This document shows, in pieces, positions 6,182 through 12,151 of a stretch of DNA of 28,950 nt. The translations under genes and the position numbers were made by a program. The notes below the pieces were generated by a model. The model searched no databases and had not been told where the DNA came from. It was given only the letters and a program-made list of their open reading frames with translations. Origin of the DNA: a virus. Position 1 is the stretch's first letter. Every line of letters begins with the position of its first letter. The stretch spans positions 1-28,950 of the IMG/VR virus record IMGVR_UViG_3300029267_001812; one strand, given 5' to 3'.

Positions 6182-7522
6182 ATGCAAAACATCTGTCAAT
6201 ACCAACAAACATCTTTTGTTAGCCAATCAACCTTACTAAACGGAGCACAGCCCATGGAAGCGGCCACCTCGGTGCAAGCAGCACGCCCAACAATATATAC
6301 AAAACCCGGCTCAAAGTGGCGTAAAGGTGATTCGGGCTATCTTCTGGATTGGGCTGACGCAATGTACGCCGAACTGGTTCCGAACCCAAAGCCGCCCGGA
6401 CGCGGTGTTAAGCCAATGATTAGAATGATCAATGCAACTGAGCGGGCTGTACTTAGGGTGATGATATATCGCCGCAATAGGTTAACAGGCCGAGTTCTTT
6501 TGCCGCAGTCGCAAATATGTGCACTCTTAGTTAAACACTATAATATTGATATATCAGAACGCCAACTTAGAACTGTTATCAAATCATTAACTGACAAACT
6601 TCCCAAATATTTTACTCGCGGTGCGCAGCAAGTACAGAGCACTCAATACGGAGTAAAGAGCACAGTCATATACACGCTTGAGTTGGAGCGAATAAATGAG
6701 TCACTTGGATTGCACCCATTCCATGGAATGCAGGTAAACCGGGACTCTAGCTTTACTGCGACTGTAGCGGAACAAAGTTCCGGTAAACAATATGAATATA
6801 TTATTAATAAAAATCATTCTATACATTCTAGAGAGACCGAAAGTAGAATGACTGAGAATGATTTTGAAAAACAGGGGGCAAATGTCGCAAGCACTGAGCC
6901 GCCTGTGGAACACAAACCCGAACCGCAAGACCAGGGGCAACGGCCGACCAGGGTGCAGTCAGCTGCGGGGCGTGGGGCATACGAAGATTTAGGCTTATGC
7001 GAGGTTGAAGGCTTCAGCAGTAAGCTAACTGAAGACCAGTCGAATCTTTGGGCCAAGATGGAACACCAGCGATGGGGGATCTATCCCGGGGTATTCGTGA
7101 AGATGCTCAAGACCCACGGAATCAACAAAGCGCTGGAGGCATATGCCAGGGTTCATGACTCAGCTGGTGTTCAAAATCCCGGGGCATACTGGAAAGCAAT
7201 CATGGACGGCAGGATTAGACTGGATTCTGGGAAATCTGAGGCCCGTGATGAGACTTTAGCAGAAAACGAGGCCAGTGATTGCGGTCGGGTTGAGAAAGCG
7301 CCCCCAGAGCGCTCAGAATCTGTTCCAGGGGTGGAGGAAACCATGGCAATGCTTTACGGTGATCAATACGTAGCACCAGCCCCGAATGGTCATTTAAGCC
7401 CGATTTGCAGTCAGTCGCTTGAAAAATATGGGGTGCCGCTGGGTCATGGGGGGATTGCGTACCTTGAGCGCAAGCCGGGTGCTACTCCGGAAGAGGCTTA
7501 CAGAATATTCCAAAGCGATTAA
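6182..7522 (+). CDS. Replication-initiator-like protein with winged-helix N-terminus
   Basis: 446 residues. The N-terminal domain (about 75-140) looks winged-helix: NATERAVLRVMIYRRNR, LLPQSQICALLVKHYNIDIS, ERQLRTVIKSLTDKL. The middle (about 205-290) is polar and probably disordered. A C-terminal helical block includes YPGVFVKMLKTHG and a QNPGAYW motif near residue 331, recalling the 'V.NPgayl...l' ending of DnaD/phage O-type replication proteins. I infer binding to the phage origin and helicase loading, but no ATPase is visible. The start at 6182 follows the cassette-2 ribosome site at a long spacing. ATG 6254, with GGAG 8 nt upstream, is a serious alternative and would remove 24 low-complexity residues. 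Confidence 0.6.
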   Translation: MQNICQYQQTSFVSQSTLLNGAQPMEAATSVQAARPTIYTKPGSKWRKGDSGYLLDWADAMYAELVPNPKPPGRGVKPMIRMINATERAVLRVMIYRRNRLTGRVLLPQSQICALLVKHYNIDISERQLRTVIKSLTDKLPKYFTRGAQQVQSTQYGVKSTVIYTLELERINESLGLHPFHGMQVNRDSSFTATVAEQSSGKQYEYIINKNHSIHSRETESRMTENDFEKQGANVASTEPPVEHKPEPQDQGQRPTRVQSAAGRGAYEDLGLCEVEGFSSKLTEDQSNLWAKMEHQRWGIYPGVFVKMLKTHGINKALEAYARVHDSAGVQNPGAYWKAIMDGRIRLDSGKSEARDETLAENEASDCGRVEKAPPERSESVPGVEETMAMLYGDQYVAPAPNGHLSPICSQSLEKYGVPLGHGGIAYLERKPGATPEEAYRIFQSD

Positions 7523-7542
7523 ATAAAAAACAGAGGTTAACG

Positions 7543-7770
7543 ATGAAAACAAAGCAATTAGATTCAATATTTGGCGACGATATCAAGTCAGTAAAAGATT
7601 TAAAAGCGTTTTTGAAAAAGAAAAAAAAGTTTCAGCCACCGGCTGACAAGCTAGAAGTTATTCAGCGGTTTAAAGAAGAAACAGAGGATGCTCGGGAGGT
7701 TGGGCGCGTGCCCGGATATAGGGCAACGGAGGCGTTTTTGAAGCACGTTCCAGATCCGTTCAAAAGGTAA
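7543..7770 (+). CDS. Small basic hypothetical protein (75 aa)
   Basis: 75 residues, preceded by AGAGG six bases before the ATG. It is charged and helical: KSVKDLKAFLKKKKKFQPP, then KLEVIQRFKEETEDAREVG and a Pro-containing C-terminus (HVPDPFKR). I recognise no family. It lies 20 bp after the Rep-like gene and before another small gene, so it is probably in the same early operon. The run of lysines at about residues 25-29 suggests nucleic-acid binding but is not diagnostic. Confidence 0.55.
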   Translation: MKTKQLDSIFGDDIKSVKDLKAFLKKKKKFQPPADKLEVIQRFKEETEDAREVGRVPGYRATEAFLKHVPDPFKR

Positions 7771-7837
7771 CCATTGCTAATTGAGAAAACAAACCATACT
7801 TAAAGCGTATACGTGCGACGCACACTTAGACCCAAAG

Positions 7838-7845
7838 AGGAGGTG
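7838..7845 (+). promoter_or_regulatory. Near-perfect Shine-Dalgarno AGGAGGTG
   Basis: AGGAGG is followed by six bases and GTG at 7850. It matches the 16S rRNA 3' end across eight bases. It decides the start of the following gene in favour of GTG 7850 over an upstream TTG at 7781. It is among the strongest ribosome sites in the window. Confidence 0.75.
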
Positions 7846-7849
7846 TAAG

Positions 7850-8041
7850 GTGACTTACTCAAAAGGCGCCACGCCGACGATAGAAGAAACGAACAGGATG
7901 TTGGAAAACATCCGCCACCCTGAAAACTTTGTGCCACCCCCGCCACAAACCAAGGTTGTTAGGACAAAAGAAACTATTGCAGCAGCCAAAGAGTGTTTTA
8001 ATTTGTGCCGTCAGTTGCTTAACAAAGATATAAAAAAGTAA
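7850..8041 (+). CDS. Small hypothetical protein (63 aa), GTG start
   Basis: From GTG 7850 the product is 63 residues: MTYSKGATPTIEETNRMLEN, a Pro-rich linker (FVPPPPQTKVV), then a helix KETIAAAKECFNLCRQLLN. The start is chosen for the consensus ribosome site six bases upstream. The strength of that site predicts abundant product. I recognise no family. Two cysteines spaced C-x3-C in the last helix could bind a metal or each other, but there is no clear second pair. It is the last gene before the 355-bp gap, with a weak terminator about 230 bp downstream. Confidence 0.55.
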   Translation: MTYSKGATPTIEETNRMLENIRHPENFVPPPPQTKVVRTKETIAAAKECFNLCRQLLNKDIKK

Positions 8042-8396
8042 GCTGTTGATAGCTACAGACACATGGCAGCCTCTGGGGAGGGGTTGCCGCGTGCCTTTCA
8101 AATCTTTTTCTTTTTTTGTTTCATCTCGCTAAATAACATGTTACTCTTGCCCTGGATTGAGGGTTTTACCTAAATTTATTCTTGTTAAGATTTTTTGTTT
8201 TACTGGTGATCCCAGGGGAATTGCAGAGACCTTAATCTTCCTGTAAAACACACCGGTTTTGATTGTTAAGTTTGCTGATTTGTTCAGCTTTTTTAACGCC
8301 CGGAGATAGCGCTATTATTTACCCCGGAAAAATCTTGATATTTAATTCCCTAAATTTTTCTTAGGCGGTTTAGATTTTGCATAGTAAGGAGAAATG
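8042..8396. other. 355-bp intergenic region before the P63C gene
   Basis: I see no convincing gene here. Visible elements are a 7-bp stem GGCAGCC/GGTTGCC (8065-8088) with one G:T pair and only a distant T-rich tail, a short stem with T-tract (listed separately), a palindrome TAGCGCTA (8307-8314) overlapping a TATTAT that could be a -10 box (8313-8318), and AT-rich sequence before GGAG (8388-8391), the ribosome site of the next gene. A promoter for the P63C-SSB segment is expected here but cannot be placed firmly. Confidence 0.5.
8274..8294 (+). terminator. Probable intrinsic terminator of the first early operon
   Basis: GCTGA (8274-8278), a five-base loop, TCAGC (8284-8288), then six T residues. 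Outer bases GTTAA and TTAAC on either side extend the pairing. The stem is short, so read-through is likely. It separates the Rep-like operon from the P63C/SSB genes. Confidence 0.5.
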
Positions 8397-9302
8397 ATGA
8401 GTAATAGAAATGAAGTGTTAGAAGCAACACATTACGGTTCATTAAAAATCGGCGCGGTTGAAATCCCATGTTTTGTTTTGGATGACGGGCGACGTGTTTT
8501 AAATCAATCTGGTATGTTTAAAGCGTTAGATGTATCAAGCGCGATATCCCTGGAAGGTTTTCTCGCTCGTCCGGTCATTAAAGATCATGTCACAAGCACG
8601 CTGGTTGCGCTCATTGAAAATCAAACCCGGTTTACGGTAAGAAATAGGCGGGGCGCTCAGGGCTGGGTTTATGATGCAGATCTTTTAATAGAAATTTGCA
8701 CAATTATTTTGGACGCAGAAAGCTCAGTGGGCGATAGAGAGGGTCATCTCATAAGGACGCAGCTAAAAAAATACGCTGAAAGGGCTAGGTTTCTTTTAAG
8801 AATATTCGGCAAGACGGGGATAACTGCTTTAATAGATGAGGCAACAGGGTATGAAAGCGCAAGACATGAAGCGCTTCAAACTATTTTAAATCGTTTTGTA
8901 AAAAAAGAATTCTCAACATGGATAAAAAGATTTCCTGATGAATTCTTCAGGGAAATGTTCAGGCTGAATGGCTGGGAATGGCGGGACTCTCCGCAAAGGC
9001 CGATGCGAGCAAGCCAATACATAGTTGAAGTTGTGTATAATAGACTGGCACCGGGGCTGGTAAAAGAACTCAGAAAGAAAAACCCCAAAGATTCCAAGGG
9101 TAATAGAAAGCGTGCGCATCATCAGTGGCTTTCCGATCAGGTTGGTGGTCCCGAGCTTGCTTCGCACGTTCGCGCGGTCATTGGTTTGATGCGCTCTAGT
9201 AAAACGTGGGGTGGATTCATGCGGCTATTAAATAGAAGCTTCCCGGTTCAAGGAGATCAAATGGATCTTTTGCTTGAAGACGGGGAAGAGGAACTCGTTT
9301 AG
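8397..9302 (+). CDS. P63C-domain phage protein
   Basis: 301 residues from ATG 8397, which has GGAG five bases upstream; ATG 8394 directly before it is too close to that site. The P63C domain signature is clear in the second half: GKTGITALIDEATGYES (about 139-155) followed by FSTWIKRFPDEFFREMFRLNGW-type sequence, shown here by WIKRFPDEFF near residue 175. The N-terminal half has FVLDDGRRVLNQSGMFKAL, resembling the Kil/antirepressor-like N-termini often joined to P63C. These proteins are found in phages and prophages, and their biochemical role is not established; DNA binding or regulation is assumed. It begins the second half of the rightward early block, 78 bp before ssb. Confidence 0.85.
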   Translation: MSNRNEVLEATHYGSLKIGAVEIPCFVLDDGRRVLNQSGMFKALDVSSAISLEGFLARPVIKDHVTSTLVALIENQTRFTVRNRRGAQGWVYDADLLIEICTIILDAESSVGDREGHLIRTQLKKYAERARFLLRIFGKTGITALIDEATGYESARHEALQTILNRFVKKEFSTWIKRFPDEFFREMFRLNGWEWRDSPQRPMRASQYIVEVVYNRLAPGLVKELRKKNPKDSKGNRKRAHHQWLSDQVGGPELASHVRAVIGLMRSSKTWGGFMRLLNRSFPVQGDQMDLLLEDGEEELV

Positions 9303-9380
9303 TGCCACCGCAATCGGTTGACTAACAACGGCCGCCGGTTTTATCGTTGAGCTTCGAACAAGGAAATGGATGAAGTTCAA

Positions 9381-9848
9381 ATGAATAAACATATATTACG
9401 AGGCTATTTGGGAAAAGACCCGGAAAGCAGAGACTTAGATTTTGGTAAAGTTGTAAACTGTTCTATCGCAACAAGCAAGCGATGGAAAGACAAAACCACT
9501 GGAGAACCCAGGGAAAAAACCGAATGGCACAACTTGGAATTCTATGGCGGCGTTGCAATTGCAGCAGAAAAGATTTTAAAAAAAGGCTCAAACGTTTTAG
9601 TCTGTGGCGAGTCCCAAACAAAAGAATACACTGACAAAGACGGTATCACTCGCAAGATTGTCAGCGTGAACGTCAAAGAAATGGAATTGATGGACAAGAA
9701 AGAAGCTGAAGACAGAGCACCCGTTATTGCGCAAGGACAGCCGCAACAACAGCAGCATCAACACTATCAACAGCAGGGATTCCAAGGCCCAGGGAACTAT
9801 CGGCAGGCCCCGGTCGGCGCAAGCTTTGAAGATGAGGTTCCATTCTGA
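9381..9848 (+). CDS. ssb: Single-stranded DNA-binding protein
   Basis: 155 residues from ATG 9381, where MNKHILRGYLGKDPESR aligns with the usual SSB opening; an in-frame ATG at 9366 would add five residues and has AAGGA too close. The OB fold is visible: KVVNCSIATSKRWKDKTTGE, TEWHNLEFYGG, AEKILKKGSNVLVCGESQT, YTDKDGITRKIVSVNVKEM. A Gln-rich linker (about 120-140) leads to the acidic tip FEDEVPF, the protein-interaction tail of bacterial-type SSBs. It protects replication and recombination intermediates and would work with the exonuclease and RecT. Its stop overlaps the next start as TGATG. Confidence 0.95.
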   Translation: MNKHILRGYLGKDPESRDLDFGKVVNCSIATSKRWKDKTTGEPREKTEWHNLEFYGGVAIAAEKILKKGSNVLVCGESQTKEYTDKDGITRKIVSVNVKEMELMDKKEAEDRAPVIAQGQPQQQQHQHYQQQGFQGPGNYRQAPVGASFEDEVPF

Positions 9849-10039
9849 TGTGTTATTTAAACAAACGAGAAACGATTGAGCGCATACTGTTTGATTATAT
9901 CCACACTCAAAAAAGCTTGAACGAAATCTGCTTTAGCTATCGAGTTTCAACTGCAACAATCTATAAGTATTTAGATAAGTTTGCGGATGGTGCAAGGCGA
10001 ATGTCGTTTAGACCTCCGCCCCAGTGGTGCGTTAGCTAG
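9848..10039 (+). CDS. Small helix-turn-helix protein
   Basis: 63 residues starting at an ATG that shares bases with the ssb stop (TGATG), so it is probably coupled. KRETIERILFDYIHTQKSLN is followed by EICFSYRVSTATIYKYLDKF, a homeodomain-like helix-turn-helix of the resolvase/transposase-HTH type. It has no catalytic domain. It may be a small transcription regulator. Its stop TAG (10037-10039) lies just inside the end of the opposing gene; the two convergent genes overlap by 8 bp. Confidence 0.6.
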   Translation: MCYLNKRETIERILFDYIHTQKSLNEICFSYRVSTATIYKYLDKFADGARRMSFRPPPQWCVS

Positions 10040-10640
10040 AACGCAGGACCCGGTCGGCAAGGGTATTCCCAACCGCCGGGTCGCTTGTTGCGCCATAGCG
10101 CGTATTTTCATCTATCGTGTGCGTCACTGCGCCGAACGTTCCTGTGTCTCTCTTTTCATTTCTTGTCTTCTTGCAGTACTCATACAAATGCGGGGGCGGT
10201 TCGTTTCTTGCAGCGTATTGAGCTTGAAGATGTCTTGTTAGTTCTGAGTTGCCAACTTCACGCGGCCTGATTGCACCCAACTCCGGGTCACGCTCATCAG
10301 CTGAAACTTCACTGTGGTTATCAATATGAAACTGCGGTGTGTTGGGGTGGTCGCGATGTCTTGGGGCGTTGCGAGCTGAAATAGGGAGACTTGGTGGTAT
10401 TTGCTCGGAATCTGGCTGACTTGAATCTGATGGGGGTGGGCTTGGCACAAAGCGTTTGCACCACTTGTTGACTGCTATCTTTATCAGCTCGCCCCCGATT
10501 ATCACTGCGACTGCACACTCCCCGCCGATTGCATAGTGCACATACTCTGGCTTAAAATGCGCAACCAGTGGGCCAACCGCGATAGCGCTGACTGTTGTTA
10601 GAGAAACTGCTGAATAGAATAATACTTTGGACTTGTTCAT
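10032..10640 (-). CDS. Two-helix membrane protein with Pro-rich disordered tail
   Basis: 202 residues. Two hydrophobic segments are visible, VLFYSAVSLTTVSAIAVGPL (about 6-25) and about 34-57 (AIGGECAVAVIIGGELIKIA), then a basic KWCKRF and a long hydrophilic Pro/Ser/Arg-rich tail without obvious domains. An inner-membrane anchor with a large cytoplasmic tail fits the positive-inside rule around residue 60. Function is unknown. Its location in an accessory block beside other membrane genes fits superinfection exclusion or a lysis-accessory role, but nothing proves it. Its own promoter with an inverted repeat lies just upstream. No family recognised. Confidence 0.6.
   Translation of the reverse strand: MNKSKVLFYSAVSLTTVSAIAVGPLVAHFKPEYVHYAIGGECAVAVIIGGELIKIAVNKWCKRFVPSPPPSDSSQPDSEQIPPSLPISARNAPRHRDHPNTPQFHIDNHSEVSADERDPELGAIRPREVGNSELTRHLQAQYAARNEPPPHLYEYCKKTRNEKRDTGTFGAVTHTIDENTRYGATSDPAVGNTLADRVLRSS
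10047..10082. repeat. Strong imperfect hairpin at the convergent gene end
   Basis: GACCCGG (10047-10053) pairs with CCGGGTC (10076-10082). Inside are CGG/CCG and GGG/CCC (10061-10063/10068-10070) around a TATT loop. It lies within the last codons of the leftward 202-residue gene, just beyond the stop of the rightward HTH gene. Neither side has a T-tract, so it is not a classical terminator, but it could block transcription or protect the 3' end of the rightward mRNA. Confidence 0.55.
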
Positions 10641-10647
10641 TGTCTAC

Positions 10648-10702
10648 ACTCTCAACGTAATTCTAATATTGAGAGTATAGATTGTGTCGACATATTAATC
10701 AG
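10648..10702 (-). promoter_or_regulatory. Leftward promoter with ACTCTCAA inverted-repeat operator
   Basis: The -35 CTGATT (complement of 10697-10702), 17 bp and -10 TATACT (complement of 10674-10679) read toward the 202-residue gene. The perfect inverted repeat ACTCTCAA (10648-10655) / TTGAGAGT (10669-10676), with 13 bp between arms, overlaps the -10 and the start region. The centre-to-centre arm distance is 21 bp, two helical turns, as for a dimeric regulator. Confidence 0.5.
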
Positions 10703-10886
10703 ACGTGCCGATGTTTTTGAGTTTTTTCGACAAGTGATAGATGCGTTCATGTAGAGCTTTGATAGACTCTTGAGACATTTTGTTTTCAGTTTCAAGTTCT
10801 GATATTCGCTTTGAATGCGCACACAAATAGTATGCGCAAAACAAAAGCGGAACAAAAACTATTGAAAGTATTATCGCTTCAAGCAA
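10695..10886 (-). CDS. Small single-pass membrane protein with coiled-coil tail
   Basis: 63 residues from a TTG start at 10886, supported by AGGA seven bases upstream. EAIILSIVFVPLLFCAYYLC (about residues 3-22) is a membrane segment. A hydrophilic helix follows: SKRISELETENKMSQESIKA, LHERIYHLSKKL. The layout resembles an inner-membrane spanin (Rz-like: N-terminal anchor, helical coiled coil), but it is shorter than usual and no lipoprotein partner is apparent. It overlaps the end of the 77-residue gene by 16 bp, so it is translated from the same leftward message. Confidence 0.5.
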   Translation of the reverse strand: MLEAIILSIVFVPLLFCAYYLCAHSKRISELETENKMSQESIKALHERIYHLSKKLKNIGTSD

Positions 10887-11104
10887 TTTTTAATCCTTTG
10901 GGCATCTTGATACATGCCAACCGCTGTGCCTGTTACACCACCTGCTAGTGCGCCCCCGAGCGTTCCAGCTGGGCCACCTTTTGCGCCAGCTATTGCGCCG
11001 GTGATTGCACCTATTCCCACTGAGCTTGGGATAGATGTGTTTTGTTTGATGTCTTGAGCGCACGCGCGTGCTTTATCTATTTGCGCTTGTTGTTGTTCTG
11101 GCAT
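10871..11104 (-). CDS. Glycine-zipper protein (77 aa)
   Basis: 77 residues with GGAG eight bases before ATG 11104. After a polar start (QAQIDKARACAQDIKQN) come two glycine-rich hydrophobic stretches, GIGAITGAIAGAKGGPAG and TLGGALAGGVTGTAVGMY, that form a typical glycine zipper hairpin able to insert into or bind membranes. The C-terminus is basic (QRIKNCLKR). Glycine-zipper proteins occur among phage internal virion, holin-like and toxin-like proteins; which applies is not decidable here. There is no signal peptide. It sits between a 44-residue and a 63-residue gene, with tight spacing. Confidence 0.6.
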   Translation of the reverse strand: MPEQQQAQIDKARACAQDIKQNTSIPSSVGIGAITGAIAGAKGGPAGTLGGALAGGVTGTAVGMYQDAQRIKNCLKR

Positions 11105-11105
11105 A

Positions 11106-11240
11106 TCAATTCTCCAATCTTTTCTTGTTGCTCAGCAGCATACATATCTTGCGCCAGATTCGCAAGCACCAGCTATCCTTGACCGGCTCGCCTGCACCCC
11201 AAACAAGGGCGTGCTCATTCATTTCGTCGTCGCTTAACAT
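11106..11240 (-). CDS. Small hypothetical protein (44 aa)
   Basis: ATG 11240 to TGA 11106-11108 gives 44 residues: an acidic start (MLSDDEMNEH), then WGAGEPVKDSWCLRIWRKIC and a basic tail. AGGA is well placed before the ATG. Only one base separates its stop from the next ATG (11104), and the Shine-Dalgarno of that gene lies in its last codons, supporting a real coupled gene. Trp/Cys-rich amphipathic character suggests membrane association or a binding peptide. No family recognised. Confidence 0.5.
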   Translation of the reverse strand: MLSDDEMNEHALVWGAGEPVKDSWCLRIWRKICMLLSNKKRLEN

Positions 11241-11258
11241 ATTTTTCCTCGTTTGTCC

Positions 11259-11296
11259 ATGAAGATAAATTTCATTTTTTTGAAAAGTATCTTCAT
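11259..11296. repeat. Perfect 9-bp inverted repeat between two accessory genes
   Basis: ATGAAGATA (11259-11267) and TATCTTCAT (11288-11296) are perfect arms; inside, TTCA (11271-11274) and TGAA (11281-11284) pair again. It covers the stop of the acidic 159-residue gene. Without a T-tract on the leftward strand it is more likely an mRNA processing or stabilising stem than a terminator. Confidence 0.5.
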
Positions 11297-11772
11297 GTCA
11301 TTCTCTCTTCAATGTGCTTGTTAATTTCATCGAGCGTTATATCGTTGATTAGCTTAGATAAAAACTCGTGACATTTGGCTAAAAACTTTAGCTCAATCTC
11401 TTTAAGCTTTTCAATTTGACTTTCGCATAAGTCGGTGTCGTTCTGCATCCTTTCAAGGTGCAGCTTTTCAAGAACCTCTCCGGCTATATCTTCTTCTTCA
11501 CAAGTTAGCGCGTTGCCAACGCTCGAATAGTCTTCATTTTCATTCATGTAGTCATAAATAATTTTGATGACGTCGCTTTCATCATAGTAATTAGCGAAAG
11601 AGTAAACAGCATCTTCAATAGCACTTAATTCGTCAGCGCCGTACGCGCCACAATGCGATGACCACTTAACGTACTCGCCAAATTCAAGATAGTCTTTACT
11701 AAAGTACGCTCCGCTGTCGTCGATTGCATCAACTTTCAATTTGTCTAGCTCTTGTTGTGTTAATTTATTCAT
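11293..11772 (-). CDS. Highly acidic protein (159 aa), unknown
   Basis: I start at ATG 11772 because AGGTG lies six bases upstream; a GTG three codons earlier overlaps that site. The 159-residue product is rich in Asp and Glu (about a quarter of residues) with far fewer Lys/Arg, so strongly negative. It is mainly helical, with clusters such as YDYMNENEDY and CEEEDIAGEV and a Leu/Glu-rich C-terminal coil. It has four or five cysteines without a metal pattern. No family recognised. It shares an operon and regulated promoter with the acidic 95-residue gene, overlapping it by 8 bp. DNA-mimic or anti-defence activity is a hypothesis only. Confidence 0.6.
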   Translation of the reverse strand: MNKLTQQELDKLKVDAIDDSGAYFSKDYLEFGEYVKWSSHCGAYGADELSAIEDAVYSFANYYDESDVIKIIYDYMNENEDYSSVGNALTCEEEDIAGEVLEKLHLERMQNDTDLCESQIEKLKEIELKFLAKCHEFLSKLINDITLDEINKHIEERMT

Positions 11773-12049
11773 TGTTATCACCTGCGCTGCTCAGTGTTTT
11801 CTCAACTTCTTCTTCAGCTAAATTGTACAGTCTTTGCACAGCTAAATGTTGCGCTTCTCTCACAGCTTCGTAGCCTTCAAACTCATCTTGATCGTAGTCG
11901 TCGAGTACATCATTAGAGCTGAAAAAGATGTCTTCAATATAAAAGCGAATATCTCGCAATGCAGTTTGCGCTTGATAAGTAACTGAAGCTTTAAATAATT
12001 CTTCAATTGTCTTTACATCGCTAATCAATCGTTGTGTTTCTTTATTCAT
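11765..12049 (-). CDS. Acidic protein (about 95 aa), unknown
   Basis: The start is ATG 12049, or 12055 two codons earlier; the GCGAG site is eight bases from the former and only two from the latter. The protein is helical and acidic, with SSNDVLDDYDQDEFEGYEAV in the middle and LAEEEVEKTL near the end. It is the first gene of the leftward accessory operon and lies about 25 nt downstream of a consensus promoter with a palindromic operator. No family recognised. The size, charge and promoter resemble small phage proteins made early against host functions, but no specific target is suggested. Confidence 0.6.
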   Translation of the reverse strand: MNKETQRLISDVKTIEELFKASVTYQAQTALRDIRFYIEDIFFSSNDVLDDYDQDEFEGYEAVREAQHLAVQRLYNLAEEEVEKTLSSAGDNNE

Positions 12050-12080
12050 GTTCATATCTCGCTGTTCTCGTTAAGTGTGA

Positions 12081-12113
12081 TTGCATTATGCAATACAAAA
12101 ACGTCGCTGTCAA
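12081..12113 (-). promoter_or_regulatory. Consensus leftward promoter with 13-bp operator
   Basis: Reading leftward: TTGACA (complement of 12108-12113), exactly 17 bp, CATAAT (complement of 12085-12090), so a full -35 consensus and 5/6 of -10. The palindrome TTGCATTATGCAA (12081-12093) covers the -10. It is the exact reverse complement of the palindrome at 5399-5411, where it also covers a CATAAT -10. Strong promoter plus shared operator implies repression by the same factor, probably the ribbon-helix-helix protein at 5436. Confidence 0.75.
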
Positions 12114-12139
12114 CACTCTCACGAAACTTTTTTTTGGTG

Positions 12140-12145
12140 TATAAT
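12140..12145 (+). promoter_or_regulatory. -10 box placing the terS transcript start at its ATG
   Basis: TATAAT at 12140-12145 ends six bases before ATG 12152, so the expected first transcribed base is the A of the start codon. No Shine-Dalgarno precedes the ATG. The -35 region (around 12117-12122) is poor, though a T-tract lies between. This suggests a leaderless mRNA. Confidence 0.5.
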
Positions 12146-12151
12146 CACAGA

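Noticed and set aside
8063-8173. 36-codon hydrophobic frame starting at an ATG in the 8042-8396 gap
   Set aside because: No Shine-Dalgarno, and its Phe-rich part simply translates a T-rich tract.
10526-10538. TTGCATAGTGCAC resembling the palindromic operator
   Set aside because: It lies inside the 202-residue coding sequence and breaks the symmetry at the right end.
10652-10855. 67-codon leftward frame overlapping the 63-residue membrane gene
   Set aside because: The other frame has a ribosome site, membrane helix and coiled coil; this one has none and crosses the promoter of the next gene.
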